DNA from: Deinandra increscens subsp. villosa
Taxonomy: Eukaryota; Streptophyta; Magnoliopsida; Asterales; Asteraceae
NCBI GenBank assembly: GCA_039602395.1
Contig: JBCNJP010000025.1
Location: 50,425,980 to 50,489,979, forward strand
Direction: 5' to 3'
DNA: 64,000 nucleotides
Numbering within the stretch: the stretch's first letter is position 1; the number at the start of each line of letters is the position of its first letter. The notes below the pieces were generated by a model. The model did not search any database and was not told where the DNA came from. It worked only from the letters and a program-made list of their open reading frames with translations. Position numbers and translations under genes: made by a program. Below are positions 1 to 9,355 of this stretch, in pieces.

Positions 1-1437
1 ACAATACTCGATAATCAACCTTGAGTCTTGAACTCAGTTGCACTAGAACTAGCATGACTGGAACAGTAACACCTCACCGAACCACTTGAAACCAGAGCTT
101 CTGGAATTGCTTCAACTTCTAGCAAAATCCCCTTTTCACCACGCTTGAGTCATTACTTTAACCCGCAACTTCAGAAGACAGAAGTGCGGTTTTTTTCTTT
201 TTCACCAAAATTAACTTAATCTTGGGTAAAATTCTCCTTCGAAGAACCAAGATGTTTTGAAAATTTGCTGTATCTCGTATCGATCAGATCGAAAACAAAA
301 CAGAAACAAGATCTTTTTGGGTTTTAGAAAGTTACACACCGAAAATCTTTTGATTTTTCTAAAGTTATGCTAAAACACATTAAAAATCTTTTTAAATTTT
401 CTGAAATGAATTGAAATTGCAATACTGAATCATACAGTATTTTTGGTTTGGGAAAGATAATTATCTGGGATCATATTGGTTATAACGCACTGAACTACAC
501 TCCAATTCCAACTAATTGAAGCACATAAGTCATGTTGATTGCCAGTATAATTTGCCCATCTTAAACTCAGGCATAACCATACTCATAACATCTGGATATG
601 TTAAGGTATTTATTTATTTGTTTTGACTAGTGGACCCCACACTATCAGACATATTTAGACATCTTTAATATCACACTTTGTGATTTCACTTGTGATTAAC
701 GCACAGTGATTGTATTCTGATAATGTCAACTGTGTTCCATGTAAAAAGAAATAAGAATGTTAAATCGTCTACCTTAAGATCGATCTTTCGATACACAGAT
801 AAGGCCTCGGATTTAACAAAATAAGAAAAATAAAACAAGTTGAAATTGTATAATTCAACAACGACCAGATCGGTCTTGTGGACACGCAGAGAAAGTCCGA
901 TGCATTATATGAAACACCAAGAAAAAGAAAGCAAAATCTCAAATGAACAACTATCAGGTCCATAGTCACGTATACGCAGAGATAGTCCGATCATTTGAGA
1001 AAATAAAGAAAATCAAACAAGTTGAAATCTTTGCAAAATGAACACATGTTTACATGGTAACTTCTCATTTTCTTTTTCGCATATCTTTTTATGTATATTG
1101 AAATACACATCAAGAAGTTATCCACTAGGTCAAGCATAGCATTTAATGTATATCACATTTGAATACTTTCTGATTAACCGAGCCTACCTAGCACATCAAA
1201 CAATGGTCTTATGGATTTTTCATCTACTCTATCCATGATTCAGATACGTCAGCCAATGTACCATCATTTTTTAATGATCAATTTTTCATTTTTTATATAT
1301 TTTGCATGTATTCACCATGACATTATATATTTTGCATGTATTCACCATGCCATGGCTCTCTCCCCCTAAAATGAAAAACTCTATTTTCAGATTTTTTATT
1401 TTTAAAACAATAAGACGCTATTTTTGATATTTTTAAT

Positions 1438-1455
1438 TCCCCCCCCCCCCCCCCC
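1438..1455. repeat. Poly-C tract
   Basis: A run of about 17 C residues lies in the non-coding tail of the gag-only element. It is a low-complexity tract and a likely sequencing or assembly weak point. Confidence 0.8.
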
Positions 1456-1654
1456 GCCCTAAACTATAAATGAAACAGTAAAGAAAGAAAATTGATCAAC
1501 TGACACGGATACCTTTCAGCTTTGAGTTTGAAAATTTCAATTTGAAAATTTAAATCTGTGTAGCTTTAAATTATGCGGAATACTCCACCATCAGCAACTT
1601 TGCAATCGCCGACAGGTCTTCTTGAAGTAAATGCACATACTAGTAAAAATACAA

Positions 1655-2252
1655 TTAGTTTTTAAGTTGACCTGAGCCTGTGGCTACAGGTCGACCAGTG
1701 TTATCATATTCTTTTCCCTTGGAAACCACCTTAGGTTTCCATATCATCTGTGGTGTAGCAGTTTTTTGTGAGTCAATAATAGGATTAACCTTAGAAGAAC
1801 CACCATTTTCATTAGCAATATGCTTAGGAACAGATTGTAAAGTTTTGGATTTATCAAAAACTGTGCCTACTTGAGCAAAAATATTGATTAGATCTGCAGT
1901 CAAACCACCAGATGGTTTCTTACCTTTTCGTAAAAAATTTTAAGGACAAGATATGGCAATGTGACCTCTTGTGTTACACTTATAAAATTTATGATAATCA
2001 GTAACGTCCTGACTCTTCGTCGAGCTATCAACAATATCTGATTTATGTGTTGAGGTCTTTGTCCTCTCCTAGCCCATCATCACACAAAGTGGATTCAAAT
2101 GAATCATAACAATCAGCGTGTTCTGATTGCAATTTATGAACCCATTTGATGTGGGACTGAGTGAACTCTTAGGATAATAACCAACTTCCTGCTTCTCTTG
2201 ACCAATGATTATAGGACAATCTTGAGCCATATGTCCTCTTTGACAACATGTA
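1655..2252 (-). pseudogene. gag C-terminal remnant with two zinc-knuckle traces
   Basis: The minus strand encodes a gag-like C-terminal part. An open stretch of 82 codons (1655-1903) contains a WKPK segment, a motif also present upstream of protease in the full copia element at 14282-25503. Upstream (1930-1990) lies a knuckle trace with Cys, GHIA and SCP, and another at 2215-2252 reading GHMAQDCP. The frame has stops between these pieces. The second knuckle is broken by the CACTA insertion at 2253. Gag normally forms the retroelement particle and binds its RNA. This copy is clearly dead. Confidence 0.55.
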
Positions 2253-2500
2253 CACTACGTCAAAATTCACCTTTGACCATGGAAAAAAACAGTGACCAAA
2301 GGTCTTTGGCCACGTTTTTTTCCCATTTCAGTTGACACCAAAGGTCCTGTTACCGTATGTATCATACGGCCACGTTAGAATATCAGTGGCTGAAGTCACC
2401 TAAAAGCGTGACTAAAGGGTACCAATATTTATTGTTGTAATCAAACAATTCTTCCGGAAAGCGTGGCCAAAGGGTCCCAATGGTCACATGTGTTTGTTTA

Positions 2501-3500
2501 ACGTGGCCTTTGGTATTATATGGTCACATATATTTGTGTTTTAGCCACATACATTATAAAAATGCGTGGCCAAAGGGTTGCTGAAATCATACATTTTGTC
2601 CCAATACGCGTGGCCAAAGGGTGGCAACGACCACATTAAAATATCAAAAGTGTGGCCTTTGGTATTATATGGTCACGTATATTTGTGTTTTAGCCACATA
2701 TGTTTAAAAAAAACTTGGCCAAATGGGTTGCTGAAATTATAATTTTTGTATCAATACGCGTGGTCAAAGGGTGGCAACGACCACGTTAAAATATATAAAG
2801 CATGTCCTTTGGTATTATATGGCCACGTATATTTGTGTTTTAGCCACATATATTTGGAAGAAAAAAATGGCCAAAGGGTAGTTGAAATCAGATATTTTGT
2901 CCCAATACGCGTGGCAAAGGGTGACAATGGCCATGTTAAAATATAAAAAGTGTGGACTTTGGTATTATATAGTCACGTATATTTGTGTTTTAGCCACATA
3001 TATTTGGAAAAAAAAATGGACAAAGGGTAGTTGAAATCAGATATTTTGTCCCAATACGCGTGGCAAAGGGTGGCAACGGCCACCTTAAATATAAAAAGTG
3101 TGGCCTTTGGTATTATATGGTCACGTATATTTGTGTTTTAGCCACATATATTTGGAAAAAAAAAGTGGCCAAAGGGTAGTTGAAATCAAATATTTGTCCC
3201 AATACGCGTGGCCAAAGGGTGGCAACGGCCACGTTAAAATATAAAAAGTGTGGCCTTTGGTATTATATGGTCACATATATTTGTGTTTTAGCCACATATA
3301 TTTGGAAAAAAAAGTGGCCAAAGGGTAGTTGAAATCAGATTTTTTGTCCCAATACGTGTGGCCAAAGGGTGGCAACAACCACGTTAAAATATAAAAAAGT
3401 GTGGCCTTTGATATTATATATATGGTCACATATATTTGTGTTTTAACAACATATATTTGGGAAGAAAAAAAAGTGACCAAAAGGTTGTTGAAATCAGTTG
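2501..3500. repeat. Seven 150-bp subterminal repeats of the CACTA element
   Basis: The block with core CCTTTGGTATTATATGG starts at 2501, 2651, 2801, 2951, 3101, 3251 and 3401, an almost exact 150-bp period. Every unit also carries TGGCCAAAGG-type sites in the opposite orientation, a TATTTGTGTTTTAGCCACAT segment and an AATACGCGTGG segment. In CACTA elements such arrays bind the DNA-binding transposase subunit. Copies differ by point changes and 1-2 bp indels, so the array is not recent. Confidence 0.85.
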
Positions 3501-4814
3501 TGTCCTCGCTATACTCTTGCCCAATTTAAAACCTATTACAAATAATTAATTACAAATCAAATAAACTTCAATTACAAGTCAAATACAAATGAAATACAAA
3601 TAAAAAAAATTGAAGAAAATTACACTGCATACAAGCATTATTCTCAATTTAATTTTTAATCTGGGAGCCAACAACACTACCATGTGATCTTCATCTTCAA
3701 CTGTTCAGATTTGAGCTTAATTAGGACCATTTTTTCTTGTATTCCTTCCTATACCAAAACATATAATTGATAATTAGGTTATGGAAATTGATCATAATAG
3801 ATATAGCAATTTTGAAATACTTACCACCATGATAGATATGGACTGAGGAGTGCCATTTTGTTGCAAGTAGTATGGGTCATCACGTCCTACAGTTCAATTG
3901 ATTTCCAGATGAACTTAAAACATCCGGATGAACACATTAAGTTCTGGATCTACTTCAAAGTCAGTTGAACTTTATTTGGTACACATCTCACCATTTGTTC
4001 CAACAATCCCTAACTAGCCCAAGTGTTTGAGAAACCAAATAACATTTAAAATGGGACTACATGACATTACCAAACAGATTACTGTGAAACTATCGAACGA
4101 AATGAAACTTGACTCGCAAATATTTACCTTTTTCTTTTTAACCGCTTCAGACGAGGTTGATCGACCACCGATTTCACGCCCTACAGTTCAAATAATTACT
4201 TTATTTAAATGAGCAATCAAACCGATAATGAGTTTGACAAATACGAATCGTTGTGTGTATGTCAGCATGATTACTGTTGTGGCTAGATCCAACACAAATC
4301 TCCTTAGAATTTACCTAGAACAATGTTTTTGAATTGGTAAAAAGTGAGAGCAGAAAAATAACGCGGACCTATCATGAAAGTGTCCTGTGTAACAAGGCCA
4401 AATTTCGGTTACAAGATATTGCAGAGGAGAAATAGATGGGAACCGGATGAACTTGGCTGGCAGAAGAGTTGATCCCGATACGATTGTATTTATTCTGTTT
4501 TTTTAATCTAACATAAGTTGTTCCAGTTTTTATTCATACAGTTTATGTATATACTCTATTTTTTTCATATTAACATACATTTTCAATGAATCATAGCAGA
4601 ACTTTTACTCATAACTGTGTTCTTACATGAAGTATACATATTTTTATGTACCAGGAACTTGCATCTATATGTGTTCTTCAGGAACAAGAGTTCATCCGGA
4701 TTGTGTTCTTCAGGAAAAAGAGTTCATCCGGATTGTGTTCTTCAGGAACAAGTGTATATGTTATTATAAGGTACTTGAGAATAGTATGATTAAGTTGTGA
4801 TGTAAAGAATTTAC
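3501..4814 (-). other. CACTA interior, non-coding or decayed
   Basis: No reliable open frame is present. Short minus-strand segments at 3680-3740 and 3860-4000 could be remnants of the 3' exons of a transposase-associated gene. They are too broken to translate with confidence. Confidence 0.35.
4671..4754. repeat. 32-bp tandem repeat, about 2.6 copies
   Basis: The segment GTGTTCTTCAGGAA begins at 4671, 4703 and 4735, separated by a shared AGTTCATCCGGATT segment. This makes a clean 32-bp period. It lies next to the transposase remnant and has no apparent coding role. Confidence 0.85.
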
Positions 4815-5025
4815 CTCTGTAGATGCCGGAGCATTAAGTTGTTGTGGTAACGGTGTTCCAAGTGCAAATAGATGAGCTATAAATAGATCAAGTTTTTTCT
4901 CCGATTCTTCAATCTTCAAGAAGAGGACCTTAACTTGTTCATTTTTTCATCCCGAAGAAGTCTCTCCTCTTTAAGTTCGAACTCAAGTTTTTCCAATTGA
5001 CCATCAGTGTTGTTGGATCGATCCT
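4815..5025 (-). pseudogene. CACTA transposase-associated coiled-coil exon remnant
   Basis: The minus strand reads as a charged, Leu/Lys/Glu-rich coiled coil followed by a Pro/Gln-rich end. This fits the C-terminal region of plant CACTA transposase-associated proteins. A good splice donor (exon end followed by GTAAAT) lies at 4811-4814. One frameshift splits the coiled coil near 4945. The assignment rests on general character and on the CACTA context. Confidence 0.4.
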
Positions 5026-5119
5026 TGAATTTTGTACAATTAACAGAATGTAGTTAGATGCCTTTTAACAAAGTACATAAATAGGAAATCATGCAGACCC
5101 TATTCATTCATTATTTCTT

Positions 5120-5666
5120 AATTAGTTCCTAACTATTAATATATCACATAAAGACCCTATTGATTAATTATTTGATATGTTATACACAAATAAAAGACAT
5201 CTAAAGGGAAGAGTGGAAGACATCATGTCTTCAGTGGATATAAACAAACAGTTGATCATTTCTAGCAAAGTAGCAGATGCATGACATCAACATTCTTCTA
5301 TTCTTCTAGAGGGAATTTAATCTACAATTTCTTTATTTTGTACCCCTCTAACATGAACCTACAAAAAATGTTGAAAACATTCCTATATATGTCCTCTAGG
5401 ATCATTTCCTAGTAATGACCAGAGTAACATAAATTAGTTCTTAATTATTAATATATCACATAAAGACCCTATTAATAAGTTATTTGATATGTTATACACA
5501 AATTAAAGACATCTAAAGGGAAGAGTGGAACACATCATGTCTTCAGTGGATATAACCAAACAGTTGACCATTTATAGCAAAGTAGCAGATGCATGACATT
5601 AACATTCTTCTATTCTTCTAGAGGAGATTTAAACTACAATTTCTTTATTTTGTACACCTCTAACAT
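5120..5666. repeat. 235-bp direct duplication, 312-bp offset
   Basis: 5120-5354 and 5432-5666 are near-identical, sharing ATATATCACATAAAGACCCT, AAGGGAAGAGTGGAA and TAGCAGATGCATGACAT. The second copy ends at the scaffold gap with CTCTAACAT. The first copy continues past that point. The gap may therefore hide further copies or a collapsed repeat. Confidence 0.9.
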
Positions 5667-6166
5667 NNNNNNNNNNNNNNNNNNNNNNNNNNNNNNNNNN
5701 NNNNNNNNNNNNNNNNNNNNNNNNNNNNNNNNNNNNNNNNNNNNNNNNNNNNNNNNNNNNNNNNNNNNNNNNNNNNNNNNNNNNNNNNNNNNNNNNNNNN
5801 NNNNNNNNNNNNNNNNNNNNNNNNNNNNNNNNNNNNNNNNNNNNNNNNNNNNNNNNNNNNNNNNNNNNNNNNNNNNNNNNNNNNNNNNNNNNNNNNNNNN
5901 NNNNNNNNNNNNNNNNNNNNNNNNNNNNNNNNNNNNNNNNNNNNNNNNNNNNNNNNNNNNNNNNNNNNNNNNNNNNNNNNNNNNNNNNNNNNNNNNNNNN
6001 NNNNNNNNNNNNNNNNNNNNNNNNNNNNNNNNNNNNNNNNNNNNNNNNNNNNNNNNNNNNNNNNNNNNNNNNNNNNNNNNNNNNNNNNNNNNNNNNNNNN
6101 NNNNNNNNNNNNNNNNNNNNNNNNNNNNNNNNNNNNNNNNNNNNNNNNNNNNNNNNNNNNNNNNNN
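5667..6166. other. Assembly gap (500 N)
   Basis: This is a run of exactly 500 N, probably a scaffold spacer of arbitrary length. It must hide the gypsy ribonuclease H end, integrase and 3' LTR, because the right side is mid-pol and the left side is CACTA DNA. Confidence 0.98.
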
Positions 6167-6365
6167 TTGGCCTTGCCCGGATGGTAATGAATCTCGCAAT
6201 CATAGTCTTTGATCAGTTCCAACCACCTTCGTTGCCTCATGTTTAACTCTTTCTGGTCAAACAAATATTTCAAGCTTTTGTGATCGGTATAGATGGTGCA
6301 CGGGATGCCATATAAATAATGCCGCCAAATTTTTAAGGCGAACACCACCGCTGACCAACTCAAGA
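6167..6365 (-). pseudogene. Ribonuclease H continuation after the frameshift
   Basis: After the one-base shift near 6365 the minus strand continues in another frame with LKIWRHYLYG and TDHKSLKYLF, typical of gypsy ribonuclease H. It reaches HYHPGKA at the gap edge, where integrase would normally begin. Confidence 0.85.
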
Positions 6366-9094
6366 TCATGAGTTGGATAGTTAACCTCACTGCTCTTCAA
6401 CTGTCTCGATCCATAGGCTATCACTCTACCCCGCTGCATAAGTACACACCCCAAACCGAGGTATGACGCATCTGAGTATATCACTATATCCTCCGTCCCA
6501 TCGAGTAAAGCCAACACGGGAGCATGAGTTAGCTTTTCTTTTAGGGTCCGGAAGGACTCCTCCTGCTTTTCACCCCATTCAAATTTCACATCTTTCCTTG
6601 TGAGTCGGGTCAATGGCACGGCTATTTTGGAGAAGTCTTGAATAAATCTCCTATAGTAGCCCGCCAAGCCTAAGAAACTCCGGATTTCAGTCGGGTTCTT
6701 AGGTGTCTTCCATCCCGCTACTGCTTCAATCTTGGCAGGGTCTACCAATACCCCCTGAGCATTCACCACATGCCCCAAAAATTGTACCTCCCATAACCAG
6801 AAGGCACATTTTGAGAACTTGGCATATAATTTCTCCCGCCTTAAAGTTTCCAACACCTCACGCAAGTGTTGGACATGCTCCTCCTCACTCCGCGAATATA
6901 CCAAGATATCATCGATAAATACAATAACTGATCGATCCAACATCGGCTTACACACGCGGTTCATGAGGTCCATGAAAGCCGCCGGTGCATTAGTCAATCC
7001 GAAGGACATGACTAGGAACTCGTAATGCCCATACCGCGTTCTAAAAGCTGTCTTTGGGACATCCTCCTTTCTCACCTTCAGCTGATGGTACCCTGATCTT
7101 AAATCGATCTTGGAGAACCAACTCGCCCCTTGTAACTGGTCAAACAGATCATCGATTCGGGGCAAGGGATATTTGTTCTTCACGGTCAGCTTATTCAGCT
7201 CACGGTAGTCTATGCACATCCTTAGACTACCGTCTTTCTTCTTCACAAATAACACCGGTGCACCCCATGGGGATACACTTGGCCGAATAAATCCCTTATC
7301 AAGCAATTCCTGCAGTTGCTTCATCAGTTCTTGCATCTCTGTAGGGGCTAGCCGATATGGAGCTCGTGCCACCGGCTTTGCCCCAGGTACCAAATCGATC
7401 CGAAATTCCACATCCCTATCCGGTGGTATACCCGGAAGGTCTTCAGGAAATACGTCTAAGAATTCTTGCACAACGGGTACCCCTTCTACTTTATTATTTT
7501 CACGTTCGGTATCCACCACGTATGCCAGATAGGATTTACACCCATGTTGGATGTATTTCCTTGCCTCCATTACTGAACACAACGTGATCTCATTCTTTCT
7601 TTCTCCTTGCACAACAACCTGCTTCCCACTCGGTGATATTAATTCAATCACCTTGCGGTTACACACCACATTGGCTTGGTATTTAGATAACCAATCCATT
7701 CCCACTATCACCTTGAATTCTCCCATCATCATTGGTATTAAATCAATAGAGTAATCTTCATCTTCTATGGAGATTTTACAATCACGATACACATCAAAGA
7801 CTAAGACGCTCTTGTTATCTGCTATTTCTACTTCTAAGGGCACAGACAGCTTGTTAATAACAAAAGAAGGGTGACGGGTAAAATCATAAGAAACAAATGA
7901 TCTACTCGCCCCCGTATCAAACAATACATATGCAGGGATAGAATTGACAAGAAAGATACCTGTCACTACCCCCGGATCCACCTTTCCTTCCTCCACAGTC
8001 AGCTGATAAGATCTTCCTCTCGCTCGAGGAATATCCGGCTTCACTCCGCTTTGGCCCGCCCCCGCACTCGGGTTTGGGCATTCGCTCTTTTTATGACCCG
8101 TATTGCCGCATCCGAAACATACCCGAGCCGGACTAGGACATTGTGCTATACTATGCCCCGTCTTTCCACAACCATAACACTGCTTTGTTAAAAAGAAACA
8201 TCCCCCCTTATGAGCTCTCCCACAATGTGGGCAATTAGATAACCCACTCTTTTTGTTTTCAGCTTTCTTGGGTGATTCATTCACCCTTGGCTTCTTATTT
8301 GGGGTAGAACTGCTTTCTACTCCCCGCTTCTCGCCTCTTTCCACCTGCTTTTTCAGTTCCAGCTCTCTCTCTCGACAAGCATTAATTAGCTCCTCGAGAG
8401 TTGCACATCGGGAAGCATTAATGAACTCCCTAAAGTCAGCATTCAGCATGTTGTTAAACTGGAAGATCCTCTGCCTCTCTGTTCTCAACAACTCTTTACA
8501 GAATTTCACTCGATCCAGGAAGTAACTGATTACTTCCCCAATCGGTTGACCCTTCTTTTGACGAAACTGCATCAACTCCTCTTGTAATTTGTTCGTTTCG
8601 GACTCGGGGCTATGATATAGTGAAAACACCGCTTTGAACTCTTCCCAATTCATGGCCCTGATGGCCTCCTTCCCTTTTTCCTCCCGTGTCATATCCCACC
8701 AGTCCTTCGCATGCGACCGGAGTTGACCGGTTGCAAACATCACTTGATCCTCCGACTCACAGTGACTCCGCTCAAATACCGCTTCAATTTCCGCTAGCCA
8801 TCGATAACAGGCTATCGGATCCGCCTCACTAGTGTATAGGGGAGGCTTACATGCCATGAAATCTTTGTAAGTACACCTCCCCTTATCCTTCTTCCCGCTT
8901 CCTTCCGCCATAAGATCATTCCGCATTGATTCCAGCTTCTTTTCCAATGCCTCCATCAAGGCATTTTCCATGTGACCCACATGGGTCCGGACCGCTGCAT
9001 CCACCGTGGTCTCAATTTCGTCTGAGATCAGCTTCCTCACTTCTGCAATCATGGGCTCTGTAAGAGCCCCAGCTGGGTTGTTTTCATCCGCCAT
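6257..9094 (-). CDS. Gypsy Gag-Pol polyprotein, frameshifted in ribonuclease H
   Basis: This 945-codon frame starts MADENNPAG. Residues about 70-250 match a retrotransposon Gag capsid. Three Cys/His knuckles follow at about 285-345: a CPHC form, then CYGC..GHS..C and CFGC..GHK..C. The aspartic protease motif DTGAS is near residue 393, and reverse transcriptase spans about 560-760 with FIDD near 726. The ribonuclease H start (YSDAS) is near 890. Near 6365 one extra base shifts the frame, so the last 30 residues of this ORF are out of phase. The proper ribonuclease H frame resumes in a neighbouring frame through TDHKSLKYLF to the gap at 6166. Gag forms particles and Pol copies the RNA into DNA. 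Confidence 0.93.
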   Translation of the reverse strand: MADENNPAGALTEPMIAEVRKLISDEIETTVDAAVRTHVGHMENALMEALEKKLESMRNDLMAEGSGKKDKGRCTYKDFMACKPPLYTSEADPIACYRWLAEIEAVFERSHCESEDQVMFATGQLRSHAKDWWDMTREEKGKEAIRAMNWEEFKAVFSLYHSPESETNKLQEELMQFRQKKGQPIGEVISYFLDRVKFCKELLRTERQRIFQFNNMLNADFREFINASRCATLEELINACRERELELKKQVERGEKRGVESSSTPNKKPRVNESPKKAENKKSGLSNCPHCGRAHKGGCFFLTKQCYGCGKTGHSIAQCPSPARVCFGCGNTGHKKSECPNPSAGAGQSGVKPDIPRARGRSYQLTVEEGKVDPGVVTGIFLVNSIPAYVLFDTGASRSFVSYDFTRHPSFVINKLSVPLEVEIADNKSVLVFDVYRDCKISIEDEDYSIDLIPMMMGEFKVIVGMDWLSKYQANVVCNRKVIELISPSGKQVVVQGERKNEITLCSVMEARKYIQHGCKSYLAYVVDTERENNKVEGVPVVQEFLDVFPEDLPGIPPDRDVEFRIDLVPGAKPVARAPYRLAPTEMQELMKQLQELLDKGFIRPSVSPWGAPVLFVKKKDGSLRMCIDYRELNKLTVKNKYPLPRIDDLFDQLQGASWFSKIDLRSGYHQLKVRKEDVPKTAFRTRYGHYEFLVMSFGLTNAPAAFMDLMNRVCKPMLDRSVIVFIDDILVYSRSEEEHVQHLREVLETLRREKLYAKFSKCAFWLWEVQFLGHVVNAQGVLVDPAKIEAVAGWKTPKNPTEIRSFLGLAGYYRRFIQDFSKIAVPLTRLTRKDVKFEWGEKQEESFRTLKEKLTHAPVLALLDGTEDIVIYSDASYLGLGCVLMQRGRVIAYGSRQLKSSEVNYPTHDLELVSGGVRLKNLAALFIWHPVHHLYRSQKLEIFV

Positions 9095-9335
9095 AATAAA
9101 CTGAAAGTTTACAATAGGTTAGCATCATCATCACATACTTCCGCTTTTCAATCACTAAAAATTTCAGCTTAACCATTTAAAATGATCCATACCGCACATT
9201 TCATCATTCAATATCACAACATATAATTTAAATCGCTTACCGGGTCAGAAGATCGAACCTTGAACCGAACATCTTTCCCCATCACGAGCACTTGGTTTGA
9301 GTTCAAGTGCCCCCATGACACTTGAATCCCTCAAA
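9095..9335 (-). other. Gypsy leader between primer site and gag
   Basis: A short AT-rich non-coding leader of about 240 bp separates the primer site from the gag ATG at 9094. Unlike the copia leaders in this window, it shows no short-motif array. Confidence 0.6.
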
Positions 9336-9352
9336 CCGTGGCTCTGATACCA
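9336..9352 (-). promoter_or_regulatory. Primer binding site, initiator Met tRNA
   Basis: Read on the minus strand this is TGGTATCAGAGCCACGG, complementary to the 3' end of plant initiator methionine tRNA. It sits three bases from the LTR edge at 9356. This fixes element orientation and the LTR boundary. Confidence 0.9.
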
Positions 9353-9355
9353 ACT

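Larger units (their letters stand above)
1..2252 (-). mobile_element. Gag-only copia-type retroelement, 3' tail and gag remnant
   Basis: This stretch matches, in order and in wording, the interiors at 50951-52118 and 52877-54640. All three hold a long AT-rich non-coding tail and then, on the minus strand, a gag remnant. The tail contains three loose repeats around 775-1010, each built on a GATCGGTC-like block followed by CGCAGA and AGTCC. No protease, integrase or reverse transcriptase is present between tail and gag. The left end runs off the window. The right end at 2252 is cut by the CACTA terminus. I infer a non-autonomous family that keeps gag but lacks pol. Confidence 0.6.
2253..5666 (-). 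mobile_element. CACTA (En/Spm-like) transposon, one end and partial body
   Basis: The sequence starts with CACTACGTCAAAA, which fits the defining terminus of CACTA elements. It then runs into dense direct and inverted copies of TGGCCAAAGG, as expected for subterminal transposase-binding repeats. Further in, minus-strand coding traces resemble the coiled-coil tail found in plant CACTA transposase-associated proteins. The element interrupts a retroelement gag. The opposite terminus is not visible; the body runs into the scaffold gap at 5667. The 3 bases before the terminus are GTA, a candidate target duplication that cannot be confirmed without the other end. Confidence 0.7.

Noticed and set aside
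5593..6390. Long open frames spanning the first N run on both strands
   Set aside because: They are open only because N codons contain no stops. Only the ribonuclease H part right of 6166 is real.
6703..8525. Several plus-strand frames of 67-106 codons across the gypsy element
   Set aside because: Shadows of the minus-strand gag-pol frame with no domain of their own.
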